Shown here piece by piece: positions 50,967-59,464 of a DNA stretch of 64,000 nt. The notes below the pieces were generated by a model, which did not search any database, had not been told where the DNA came from, and was given only the letters and a program-made list of their open reading frames with translations. Source of the stretch: a bacterium. GTDB taxonomy: Bacteria; Armatimonadota; Fimbriimonadia; Fimbriimonadales; Fimbriimonadaceae. The stretch is taken from assembly GCA_027485645.1 (NCBI GenBank), contig JAIXQR010000001.1, positions 62,001-126,000 of the forward strand, written 5' to 3'. Position 1 is the stretch's first letter. Every line of letters starts with the position of its first letter. The translations under genes and the position numbers were made by a program.

Positions 50967-52241
50967 ATGAAAATCGTGATCGTGGTTCTCGATGCTGGCC
51001 TTGGCGGACACACTCGGACTTCCGTTTCTGTAGGCAAGGCGATGCGGTCACGCGGTCACGAAGTGCACTACTTGGTCGGTGTGGCATCACCAACTAAGGT
51101 CATTGAGGACGCCGGTTTTCAGTTCGACCGAATTTCACATGGCTGGTCATCTGGACTGATTTCTAAGCTACAAGAACTTAAGGCCGCCGGTCGGCTCGAT
51201 GTGGTGCATACGTTTAGTTCCCTTGGCCTGGTTGAGATCATGAAGTTTGCTTCGAAGTCGTTAACCCCTTGGGTTTACACGCGCTGTGGCGGCCCGGCGG
51301 TTAAGGAACCTCTAGAGGTTCGCATCATGAGCTCGCTAAAGTTAAGGTTTGCCACTTGTCTTAGCGAAGAGAACAAGGTGGAGATTCTTGAAACCGCGGT
51401 TGCTAAGCCAGAAGACGTGATTGTCGTGCCCGCGCGAATTGACGTTGACGAAATTCAGGAACTGCAATCGGCCGAAAAGGCGACGGAATTCCGCACGAAG
51501 TACAAAATCCCGGCCGATGCTCCGATCTTCTTGCGCATTGCGAGAATAGGGCCCGCATACCGCGATTCCATTCTCGATGGCGTTGCCGTAACCGAAGCCA
51601 TGAACAAAGCGGGAACACCGATCTGCTTCGTACATATCGGTTATGCGGACGTGCCTTCGATTGCCGAAGAGATTTATGCCGAAGTTGCGCGGCTGAATGC
51701 CGAAGCCGGAAAGGTCATTGCCGTCAGTGCGGTTGATGAGAGCACCTCGGCGCAGAAGTACCTTGGAATGGCTAGCGTGATTTGCGGAATGGGACGGTCC
51801 GTTTTTGAGGGCCTCGCCGCAGGAAAGCCAACGTTCGTGGTTGGAAAAGTCGGTTTCGCGGGGGTGGTTTCTGCGGAAACGGTGGATGCGCTTGCCGAAT
51901 TCAACTTCAGCGGTCGAAATGTGGGTGATGGGCAAGCGCGTGCCGAAACTCGAAAGCTGTTGCAAGCTGCTTTGACGGAAACGGTCCAAAGTGAGGCACG
52001 GCAAGCCGAGCTGGGCGAGTTTGCTCTGAACTACGCGAAGACCAAGCTCGACGTGCAAGTTTCCGCGCCGGTCTACGAGGCGCTGTACAAGACCTACCGA
52101 CCGGAATGGATGAGCTCTAGCAGCGACTTGTCGAAAGCGGGCCTCTTCTCCTTCATCAAGCGAGGGCTGCGATCGATGCTAAGCAAGAGCGCAAGAGCGC
52201 AAATCTCGGCGAAGTTCAATCTTCGGCAGGGCGCGAAGTAG
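50967..52241 (+). CDS. glycosyltransferase, GT4-like
   Basis: The 424-residue protein begins MKIVIVVLDAGLGGHTRTSV, the usual N-terminal Rossmann domain of GT-B enzymes, and has the C-terminal donor-binding ICGMGRSVFEGLAAGKPTFV with the E of the EX7E region. I chose the ATG at 50967, since the open frame from 50922 adds a sequence that breaks the domain start. It should add a sugar to the lipid-linked repeat unit. It is divergent from the propeller gene and its end overlaps that of the second chain-length gene by 26 bases. Confidence 0.88.
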   Translation: MKIVIVVLDAGLGGHTRTSVSVGKAMRSRGHEVHYLVGVASPTKVIEDAGFQFDRISHGWSSGLISKLQELKAAGRLDVVHTFSSLGLVEIMKFASKSLTPWVYTRCGGPAVKEPLEVRIMSSLKLRFATCLSEENKVEILETAVAKPEDVIVVPARIDVDEIQELQSAEKATEFRTKYKIPADAPIFLRIARIGPAYRDSILDGVAVTEAMNKAGTPICFVHIGYADVPSIAEEIYAEVARLNAEAGKVIAVSAVDESTSAQKYLGMASVICGMGRSVFEGLAAGKPTFVVGKVGFAGVVSAETVDALAEFNFSGRNVGDGQARAETRKLLQAALTETVQSEARQAELGEFALNYAKTKLDVQVSAPVYEALYKTYRPEWMSSSSDLSKAGLFSFIKRGLRSMLSKSARAQISAKFNLRQGAK

Positions 52242-53490
52242 CCTTATCTCGTCGCCACAAGCCGGCGAAGATGATGCAGTAAGCCGAGGTCAGCAGGCCG
52301 CCAACCAGCGAGAACAACGTCGGCTTTGCGGCATCTTTGTTAACCGGCTCTGGCTCAACGTAGGTTGGCTGGAGGGTGGTGTACTGGATTCGGTAAACCT
52401 CACTGTCCAACTTCGCGAGCTCATATTGGCGCTGAAGATCAGCAACGATCTTTGCCTGCGCTTCGATTTCTCGCACTCGGCGCTGGAACTCAAGGCTCTC
52501 TTGCGGCGCGAGTTTCGACTGCTCGGTCAAATATTCGCGTTGGATCTCAAGAACCTGTCGCTGGGATTCTAGAGCGGCAAACTTTCCGTCAAGCCCTTCC
52601 TGTACCGACGCGATGTACTTCTGAATCTCTTTCTGAAGTTGAAGTCGGGTTACGTTCAACTTTCGTCGAAGAGCTTCAACTTCCGGCGCATCTTGACCGA
52701 AACGAGTTTCGGCAACGCGCAGTTCGAATTCGGCGGTCGCTAACTTTTCGCGCCAAGTTGGGTTGGCGGGGCCGGAAGTTCGTTCGAGTTCCGGTTCACC
52801 TCGTCGGATCGCCGCATTGCGTTCGACTTCAATCTGCTTGTCCACCTTAGCAAGGTCAAGCTCGACTTCTTTTAGCCTTGAGAAATAGGCGCCAGAGGCA
52901 AAAGGATTCGCGGCATCCGGCGCGGTCTGAAGTTCTTTTTGGAAGGTGAGAAGTCCTTCCTCAAGTTGAGCAAGCTTTCCAGCACGATCTTTGAGAACCG
53001 CGTTGATTTCGTCTGCCTGCGAACTACCGAGGCCAGCGCTGACCGCCACCGAAGTTCGGTTAAGAATCCCCAGCGCGATGTTCACAACGTTCACCGCCTT
53101 CTCCTTCTTAGGGTCAACGTAAGAAAGCGTGAGCTGGTTTGTCGTGGCGTTTTCTTCCCAATGAAGCCGGTTTCGAAGCTCTTCGGTTGAGATTTTGGTC
53201 GCTTGCGACAGCTCAAGGAAGGTGCGTGAGCTCTTTCCGATACCGGTCAAGACCGAAAGTGGTGATGCCTCTTTGCTCAAGAATGGGAGGGCGGCCGTTA
53301 AGGATGAGACTGCCGAAGCGGGCAGGATCAAGCTACTGGTGGCTCGATACTCGGCTGGTCGCACGGCGATGATTCCGTACGCAACCGCTGCCGACAATAG
53401 GCCGCTTCCAATGATCAATCCGGCACCCTTCTTCAGCTCGGGGAGGTGAGGTTTGATCTTCGCAACAAATCCAGATCCACCGTTATCCAT
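52216..53490 (-). CDS. polysaccharide chain-length determinant (Wzz/PCP family), copy 2
   Basis: The 424-residue protein has the same plan as the 45985 product: cytoplasmic start, first helix (about 23-44), then RPAEYRATSSLILP, long coiled coils (about 160-215 and 270-375) and a last helix near 390-412. No kinase domain. AGAGGAA precedes the ATG. It is transcribed away from the export-protein gene, from a shared 88-base region that contains the palindrome GACTATAGTC. Two different PCP proteins may serve two polymers or two length classes. Confidence 0.87.
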   Translation of the reverse strand: MDNGGSGFVAKIKPHLPELKKGAGLIIGSGLLSAAVAYGIIAVRPAEYRATSSLILPASAVSSLTAALPFLSKEASPLSVLTGIGKSSRTFLELSQATKISTEELRNRLHWEENATTNQLTLSYVDPKKEKAVNVVNIALGILNRTSVAVSAGLGSSQADEINAVLKDRAGKLAQLEEGLLTFQKELQTAPDAANPFASGAYFSRLKEVELDLAKVDKQIEVERNAAIRRGEPELERTSGPANPTWREKLATAEFELRVAETRFGQDAPEVEALRRKLNVTRLQLQKEIQKYIASVQEGLDGKFAALESQRQVLEIQREYLTEQSKLAPQESLEFQRRVREIEAQAKIVADLQRQYELAKLDSEVYRIQYTTLQPTYVEPEPVNKDAAKPTLFSLVGGLLTSAYCIIFAGLWRRDKATSRPAED

Positions 53491-53549
53491 TCAATTCCTC
53501 TCCAGTGCTGATCGGCACCCTCGCGACGCTGAGTATATCCAGCCTCTGT

Positions 53550-53559
53550 GACTATAGTC
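53550..53559. promoter_or_regulatory. palindrome GACTATAGTC in the divergent promoter region
   Basis: The 10-base self-complementary element contains TATAGT on both strands, each a 5/6 match to the -10 consensus. It lies 60 bases before the chain-length gene and 20 bases before the export-protein start. It could serve as overlapping -10 elements of a bidirectional promoter; -35 matches are weak on both sides. Confidence 0.35.
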
Positions 53560-53578
53560 TAATAGGCCATCCGGTGGT

Positions 53579-56500
53579 ATGATTCGCTTCCGAGGAACGC
53601 GTGTCTGGACGCGTTTTTGGTTGCTCATGCGAAATTCGCAATATTCTCCGGTTTTGGTTTCTTGGCTGCGTCGCATTGGCCCTACTCTGGCCTGCGGTGC
53701 GCTCATTCTTGGAAGCGCGATAACAATCGCCGACCAGAATCAAACCACTGGCGGCACGGCTGGCACGACGGGGACCACGGGTTCAACCGCTACCACAGGA
53801 GCAACCGCCACTACGGCTTCTACCGCTACTACAGGCAGCGTGACGACCGGAACAACGGCAACCACTGGAACTGCAACTACCGGTACTGCGACCACCGGCA
53901 CCGCTACAACGGGTGCTCCAGCTACGACGGGCACGGCAACCGCGGGAACCGCGACTGCCGGAAGTGCTCAGAGTGCACCTCCAGCCCAGGGCGCTCCTCC
54001 CATCGTTGCACCGATCGCACCTGGGGCGAGCCCACAACTGCCAGTCGTAAAAAGTCTTCCGGTCTTCGGCTTTGAGTACTTCAAAGAAGCGCGACTCCTG
54101 ATCGATCAGCGACGAGCTGGCGGAGCCGCGGGCGGTGGAAACTCCCTCCAGACTGCAGTCGGTCCTGACCAGATGCTCAAGGGCGGAGCAAACCTGCCAG
54201 TTCCCGAGCGATATCAGATCGGACCTGGTGACCTCCTTAGCATTCGGATTGCGAGCCCCGTTCAGGCTCCGACGACCCAGCAAGTTCGAGTCGACGCAAC
54301 CGGCGGCATCACCGTTCCCGGAACAGGCGAGCGAGTAGTTGTTCGAGGTCAAACCGTTGGACAAGCGAACCTCACGATTACGCGAATTTCTAACCGCTAT
54401 CTCCGAGACGCTCAGGTCGAAACCCAGCTAGCCGAGCTCCGAACGATTTCCATTCGAATCTTGGGCGATGCCTACGCTCCAGGAACCTACGAGGTCCCGA
54501 GCATCATCACGCTCTTCAACGCGCTGTATGCCGCCGGTGGTCCAAACGACACGGGTAGCTTCCGCAACATCGAGCTTCGACGGTTCAACACTCCGCTCAA
54601 GCGAATTGACCTGTACCGACTTCTGCTCCAGGGTGATGGCAGCCTCGATGTGCCGCTGCAGCCTGGCGACACGATTTTCATTCCACCAGCAGACTCCCGA
54701 ATTACCGTCCAAGGCGAAGTTCGACGCCCGGCGATCTACGAGATTCGCTCTGGCGAAAAGCTTAAAGATGTGCTGGCCTACGCTGGCGGCGCCAAGCCGA
54801 CCGGTATCACCCAGCAGGTCTCCGTCGAGTCGGTTCGACCTGGAGTCTCCCGAGTTCTGATCGATGCTAACCTTTTGGGACGAAGCACGTCGGACAACCC
54901 AGTTCTGTACGATGGCGACTCGGTTGACATTTTCAGCATCCGACCTATCGTTCAAAACGCAGTTCGCATTGAAGGTGCAGTTGATCAGCCACGATCCTTT
55001 GGCTATTCGAAAGGAATGCGGGTTTCCGATCTCCTTCTGCTCGCCCGCGGAACCATTGAGGACACCTACCTCGACCGAGCGGACCTCTACCGCCAGAATC
55101 CAGACGGTTCGACGACGCTGATTCCGGTTCGACTGCGCGACGCGATTGCAAAGATTCCTGCCGCTAACATCGAACTTCAGCCAAGCGACCGAATTAGGGT
55201 TTATAGCATCAAGGAAACGCAATTCCTTAGCCCTCGCCGAGTGACCATTTCGGGAGCGGTTCAGCGACCAGGACTATACGTTCGCTCGAACGGCCAAACG
55301 TTGCGCGACCTTTTGATTCAGGCTGGCGGCTTGCTGCCAACGGCAAACGACCGAGTTGGACTTCTTCAGCGGGCGCTTCCTGATGGCCGCCCCGGTCCGC
55401 TTGTACGCGTTAACCTCGCCAAGGCCGCCGTCGGCGATCCTGCCGAAAATATTGTTCTTCAAGACGACGACGTTCTCACCGTCAACACCTTCGCTACGGC
55501 CGACTTCTATCCCGAGCAGATCGTTGAGATCACGGGAGCTGTTCAGCGCCCTGGAACCTTCACCAAGTCTGCTGGCATGCGCCTAAAAGACCTGATTGAG
55601 GTTGCCGGTGGTTTGCTGCCAACGGCTGAAAAGAGCAAGGCATACTTGCAGCGCGTGAACCCGAACGGGACGCAGGGCCCATTGGAGATCATTGACCTCA
55701 GTGCAGTGCTGAAGGGCGATCCTTCCGCAAACGTAGAGATCAATATTAAGGATCGACTTTCCGTCTTCACTGAGGCAGAAGCCAAGTTCACCGTTACGGA
55801 AACGGTCCGAATCTCGGGCGCCGTTCAGCGACCGGGGAACTATCCAACTTCGAGCAACCTCAAACTAGCCGACCTCGTCACCCTCGCTGGTGGCGTGTTG
55901 CCAAACGCTTCTTCCGTCATCGAGCTTTCGCGAGCCTGGCAGCCAGCTGGCACACCGGTCGAGCGAATCTCCGTCATGGACGTTATCAATGGTGCACCAG
56001 CAGCAAGCACGGTGATCAAGCCTGGCGACCAAGTCACCCTTCCGGCGCGAAGTGACATTCAAGAGCGAGCGCGTCTCGTTTATATCAACGGAAAGGTTCG
56101 ATTCCCTGGTCCGTACATGCTCACAGGTACGAACGACCGCCTGAGCAACCTGATCCAGCGCGCCGGTGGCCTCGTTTCCGGTGCCTTCCCAGAAGGAACG
56201 GAATTCAACCGAGATCCGGCCTACTTGACGACACCAAAGCAGTTGGCACTTCAGCCTCGAATCGCCGGCACGCTATTGCTGGTTGCAGATGCGGAGTACC
56301 GACGAGCAACGGCACTCGCTGACCTTGACCGACTCCGAATCGTCTTCTCGCAAGGAGCAACTATCTCGTCTTCGGCCAGCATCTTGCCGATTCAGACCGG
56401 AGGCGCGAACGATCAGGGACTTCAGCCTGGAGCAAGCCTTGACCAAGCCTTGGCCGCCGCCCTTCGAAGCGAAGCCGCTACCAATGCTCGAAAGCTCGGA

Positions 56501-56944
56501 GAGAACGAACTCGTTCCTTCTGGCAACCTCGATATCGATCTTCGCGGTGCTCTGCGAAAGCCGAACAGTACGCTGGACCCGATCCTTAAGGACGGCGACG
56601 TGATCAACGTACCGGAGACGCCGACCACCGTCACCGTGACCGGTGCAGTTGTGCTTCCTTCCGCGATCCTTTACAAGCCAGGCGCTGGACTTGACTACTA
56701 CCTGCCACGAGCCGGTGGACTCACGAACGACGCATCGATTCAGGAGATTCTGATCATTCGAGCCACTGGTGGCATCGTTCGATACCAGAAGGGAGTCCGA
56801 ATTGAACTTGGCGACAACATCCTGATTCCAACGAAGGTCCAGGCTGTTAGATTGAAGGACAACGTCAACGCGCTCCAAACGATCACCCAGACGATCACTT
56901 CGGCGGGAATCTCGCTCGCGCTGATCCGCTCGCTGACCCGATAA
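53579..56944 (+). CDS. polysaccharide export protein with eight SLBB repeats
   Basis: The 1121-residue protein has an N-terminal hydrophobic export segment (about 34-51), a Thr/Gly/Ala linker (56-129), a Pro-rich stretch, a Poly_export domain (about 210-290, RYQIGPGDLLSIRI) and eight SLBB repeats starting near 291, 374, 461, 554, 648, 742, 832 and 1035; several carry the repeat core SGAVQRPG. The last 60 residues are hydrophobic/amphipathic. Wza-type proteins usually have one or two SLBB domains. It should form or extend the periplasmic export channel. M17 (53627) is an alternative start. Arginine codons are mostly CGA. A strong terminator follows. Confidence 0.93.
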   Translation: MIRFRGTRVWTRFWLLMRNSQYSPVLVSWLRRIGPTLACGALILGSAITIADQNQTTGGTAGTTGTTGSTATTGATATTASTATTGSVTTGTTATTGTATTGTATTGTATTGAPATTGTATAGTATAGSAQSAPPAQGAPPIVAPIAPGASPQLPVVKSLPVFGFEYFKEARLLIDQRRAGGAAGGGNSLQTAVGPDQMLKGGANLPVPERYQIGPGDLLSIRIASPVQAPTTQQVRVDATGGITVPGTGERVVVRGQTVGQANLTITRISNRYLRDAQVETQLAELRTISIRILGDAYAPGTYEVPSIITLFNALYAAGGPNDTGSFRNIELRRFNTPLKRIDLYRLLLQGDGSLDVPLQPGDTIFIPPADSRITVQGEVRRPAIYEIRSGEKLKDVLAYAGGAKPTGITQQVSVESVRPGVSRVLIDANLLGRSTSDNPVLYDGDSVDIFSIRPIVQNAVRIEGAVDQPRSFGYSKGMRVSDLLLLARGTIEDTYLDRADLYRQNPDGSTTLIPVRLRDAIAKIPAANIELQPSDRIRVYSIKETQFLSPRRVTISGAVQRPGLYVRSNGQTLRDLLIQAGGLLPTANDRVGLLQRALPDGRPGPLVRVNLAKAAVGDPAENIVLQDDDVLTVNTFATADFYPEQIVEITGAVQRPGTFTKSAGMRLKDLIEVAGGLLPTAEKSKAYLQRVNPNGTQGPLEIIDLSAVLKGDPSANVEINIKDRLSVFTEAEAKFTVTETVRISGAVQRPGNYPTSSNLKLADLVTLAGGVLPNASSVIELSRAWQPAGTPVERISVMDVINGAPAASTVIKPGDQVTLPARSDIQERARLVYINGKVRFPGPYMLTGTNDRLSNLIQRAGGLVSGAFPEGTEFNRDPAYLTTPKQLALQPRIAGTLLLVADAEYRRATALADLDRLRIVFSQGATISSSASILPIQTGGANDQGLQPGASLDQALAAALRSEAATNARKLGENELVPSGNLDIDLRGALRKPNSTLDPILKDGDVINVPETPTTVTVTGAVVLPSAILYKPGAGLDYYLPRAGGLTNDASIQEILIIRATGGIVRYQKGVRIELGDNILIPTKVQAVRLKDNVNALQTITQTITSAGISLALIRSLTR
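53744..53965 (+). repeat. degenerate short tandem repeats encoding a Thr/Gly/Ala linker
   Basis: About 74 codons encode variants of TGTAT/TTGAT units such as TATTGTATTGTATTG. The DNA repeats with 9-15-base periods (ACNACNGGNACNGCN) and many synonymous changes. It is inside the export-protein gene, just after the export signal. Such repeats can change length by slippage. Confidence 0.8.
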
Positions 56945-56953
56945 TCGAAGCTA

Positions 56954-56990
56954 ACGGACCAACCCTCTCATCGAGGGTTGGTCCGTTTTT
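56954..56990 (+). terminator. rho-independent terminator of the export-protein gene
   Basis: ACGGACCAACCCTC (56954-56967) and GAGGGTTGGTCCGT (56973-56986) pair perfectly around the five-base loop TCATC, followed by a T-run. It lies 10 bases after the stop. Confidence 0.95.
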
Positions 56991-57118
56991 GCTTTACAAC
57001 GGTCAAAAAGTTCGGTGATTTAACAAAACTTAGGCGCATACTGAAGATGCACAACGCAGACGCTGAGGTCTCATTGGAACTTCGCGAGAGATGAATAAGC
57101 AATTTTGCTAGGGGGCAA

Positions 57119-58588
57119 ATGGTTCGGTTAGACGAGAGAGCTAAACCGGGAAAGAATGGTTCACCGCAGGGGGCGAATTCGCTAGAAGTCGCTGCGGGCA
57201 GACGTAGCCTTCTCACCCACAAAGAAGGGCGCTGGCTGTTGGGCTTCGGGGACACCGTAGCGCTGCTGGCACCCATGGTTTTCGCGACCTTACTGCGCCA
57301 TTCAGAGCGCCCGGTCGCCTTTACCAATCAAGAAATCGCCGCCTTGCTCATGGGGAGCCTGGTGTGGATTGTTCTCGCGATCAGTGGCAATCTGTACAGC
57401 CTTTCTCGTGCCAGCAGTTGGAGCCGCACCCACCGCGCAACGCTCGGGGCGATCCTGGCGATTGGCGTTGCCCGCCTGATGTACCAAGTTCCGGCTCCGG
57501 ACGGCGACCATTTGACGGCTTACCGTTACGCTGGCGTGGCCTTTGCTAGCCTTGCCCTGTGGCGAGTCGCCTTCTACGTCCTTGCCAAGTTCATCCCGTT
57601 CACCATGCGCGTACTCATCGTCGGCGCGGGCGTGAGCGGCAGCATCCTTGCGGAAGAGCTGCACGGGAAAGCCGTTCGGGGAGATCAGGACTACCAGCTC
57701 GTCGGGTTCATCGATGACGATCCAGAAAAGGTCGGCTCCATCAAGGGCGGTTACCCAGTCCTGAGCTCGTCAGCAAGTGCCCTCTCCGTGATTGAGAGCC
57801 ATCAGGTGGATACTCTTGCGCTTGCGGTCAATAAGGTCCAGATCGGCGCGGACGTCTTCAGCCTGCTCATCAACGCCAAAGAGCGCGGCATTCGCGTTTG
57901 CAGCATGCCCGCGTTGTACGAGTCGCTCACCGAAAAGATCGTCGTTGAGCACGTTGGTGACAACTGGGGGATCATGTTCCCGATGGAGCAGGCGCCCCAT
58001 CCATTTGTCCACGATTTGCTTGTTCGGTCGGTGGATATTGTTGTCTCGATCCTCGGGATGGCCGTAACGGCGCTTGCCGCGCCCGTAATCTGGGTTCTCA
58101 ACCTAGCGACGAACAACAAAGGGCCCCTGTTTACGACCGATCCCCGAATTGGAAAGGGCGGAGCCGAGTTCCAGATGCTCCGATTCCGCATCGAGGACTT
58201 ATCCGAGTCCGAGACCGCTCCAGCTTGGCGCGACGATGCACCCGTGCTCTCGAAAGTCGGCCGGTTCCTTCGAAATACCGGGCTAGAAAATTTGCCGACG
58301 AGTTGGAATCTCTTGCGAGGCGAAATGAGCTTGATCGGTCCCCAACCGGAGCGGCCTGAGTTCACCCTGCTCTTGAGCGAAACGATTCCGTTCTTCCGGG
58401 CCCGACATTCAGTGAAGCCGGGCGTCACTGGCTGGGCGCAAGTTATGTACCACTACGGCGTCTCAGAGGAAGATAGCCTGGTGAAGCTGCAGTACGACCT
58501 GTACTACATCAAGCACCGTTCTCCGGCCATGGACCTGCGAATTTTGGCAAAGGCCACCAAGCTCTTCTTCTCACGCCGATCTCGCTGA
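57119..58588 (+). CDS. polyprenyl-phosphate sugar phosphotransferase (WbaP/WcaJ-like), altered catalytic dyad
   Basis: The 489-residue protein has four N-terminal membrane helices (about 38-160), a Rossmann-like domain (VLIVGAGVSGSIL, 165-177), another helix (about 300-330) and the bacterial sugar transferase domain (335-489) with IGPQPERPEF, KPGVTGWAQVMYHYG and KLQYDLYYIKHRSP intact. At the catalytic site, where the family has the dyad Asp-Glu in LDELPQ, this reads LENLPT with E390 and N391 (codons GAA, AAT at 58286-58291). GGGGG precedes the ATG. It would attach the first sugar phosphate to undecaprenyl phosphate, if active. Confidence 0.87.
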   Translation: MVRLDERAKPGKNGSPQGANSLEVAAGRRSLLTHKEGRWLLGFGDTVALLAPMVFATLLRHSERPVAFTNQEIAALLMGSLVWIVLAISGNLYSLSRASSWSRTHRATLGAILAIGVARLMYQVPAPDGDHLTAYRYAGVAFASLALWRVAFYVLAKFIPFTMRVLIVGAGVSGSILAEELHGKAVRGDQDYQLVGFIDDDPEKVGSIKGGYPVLSSSASALSVIESHQVDTLALAVNKVQIGADVFSLLINAKERGIRVCSMPALYESLTEKIVVEHVGDNWGIMFPMEQAPHPFVHDLLVRSVDIVVSILGMAVTALAAPVIWVLNLATNNKGPLFTTDPRIGKGGAEFQMLRFRIEDLSESETAPAWRDDAPVLSKVGRFLRNTGLENLPTSWNLLRGEMSLIGPQPERPEFTLLLSETIPFFRARHSVKPGVTGWAQVMYHYGVSEEDSLVKLQYDLYYIKHRSPAMDLRILAKATKLFFSRRSR

Positions 58589-58590
58589 AT

Positions 58591-59421
58591 CTACTTTCGG
58601 AAGAAGGTGAGCAGGATTTCTCCGAATCGACTCGCCCAGGCTCGCTCGTTGTGTTCGGCATCTCGGTCGACGTAGACAAAGAGGTCCTTGCCAAGTCTCC
58701 AACCCTTCGTGGTGTAAGCGTCGGCTAAGTCGTGGGTGTCCCGCACGGCAAGACTCCCCTCGGCCGTGCCGATGTCGATCCAAATCTTTTGCTGGGGCTT
58801 CTTCGGCATCGAAGAAACCATCTTCAGAAGGACTCGGTTATCCCACCAGACCGACGGCGAGAGGATAGCGAGCTTGCCAAAGACATCGGGGTACTGCATG
58901 CCGACGCAAGCGGTCACGACTCCGCCAAAAGACGAGCCAGCGATGGCCGTGTTGCTTGGCCCGAGCTTGGTTCGATAGGTCTTGTTGATAAACGGCACAA
59001 CCTCTTCGACCATAAATCGTCCGTAGTCCTTCGCTCTCCCACCCATATCTCGGCTTCGGGTCGGCAAAAACTCGTTCGCTCGGTCTGCCTGGGCATTGTC
59101 GATCGCTACGATGATCACGGGTTCAATCGCGTTTGATTCGATGAGGGCCTGAGCCGCTTCGTCCGCCCGCCACTCGGCGTTCGGAATGTACGAAGTCATG
59201 CCGTCGAAGACGTTCTGTCCGTCGTGCATGTAAAGAACGGAGTAGCGTCGCTTCGGCTCACCACCGTAGTTGGGTGGCAAATAGACCGAAACATTCCGTT
59301 TGTTGCGAAAAATCTCGGAGGGAAACTCTCGATGGATCCGAATTTCTCCGGTCAAAGAGGTCTTTCGAACCGGCGGGTTTTGCGACGATTGGAGCGTCAT
59401 CGCTACAAGAATCGGGACCAT
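58591..59421 (-). CDS. alpha/beta hydrolase, esterase D / enterochelin esterase-like
   Basis: The 276-residue protein has YSVLYMHDGQNVFDGMTSYI, the nucleophile serine in AIAGSSFGGVVTACVG, LSPSVWWDN, and an acid/His pair near DLFVYVDRDAEHNERAWASR. This is the putative esterase family (enterochelin-esterase-like, PF00756), which hydrolyses esters of sugars, siderophores or similar. The N-terminus may hold a short signal (MVPILVAMTLQ). It is convergent with the sugar-transferase gene and divergent from the lipoprotein gene at 59465. Confidence 0.87.
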   Translation of the reverse strand: MVPILVAMTLQSSQNPPVRKTSLTGEIRIHREFPSEIFRNKRNVSVYLPPNYGGEPKRRYSVLYMHDGQNVFDGMTSYIPNAEWRADEAAQALIESNAIEPVIIVAIDNAQADRANEFLPTRSRDMGGRAKDYGRFMVEEVVPFINKTYRTKLGPSNTAIAGSSFGGVVTACVGMQYPDVFGKLAILSPSVWWDNRVLLKMVSSMPKKPQQKIWIDIGTAEGSLAVRDTHDLADAYTTKGWRLGKDLFVYVDRDAEHNERAWASRFGEILLTFFRK

Positions 59422-59464
59422 ATGCGACTGTCATACCACTCTTCCGGGTAAATCAGTGGGACCG

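Noticed and set aside
53596-53618. Small hairpin AACGCG...CGCGTT followed by Ts near the export-gene start
   Set aside because: It could be an attenuator if the true start is 53627, but the stem is only six bases and lies in the coding frame chosen; too weak to list as a feature.
53744-53965. Short repeats considered as a CRISPR or satellite array
   Set aside because: The units are in frame, encode Thr/Gly/Ala, have no spacers of constant length and lie inside a convincing gene.
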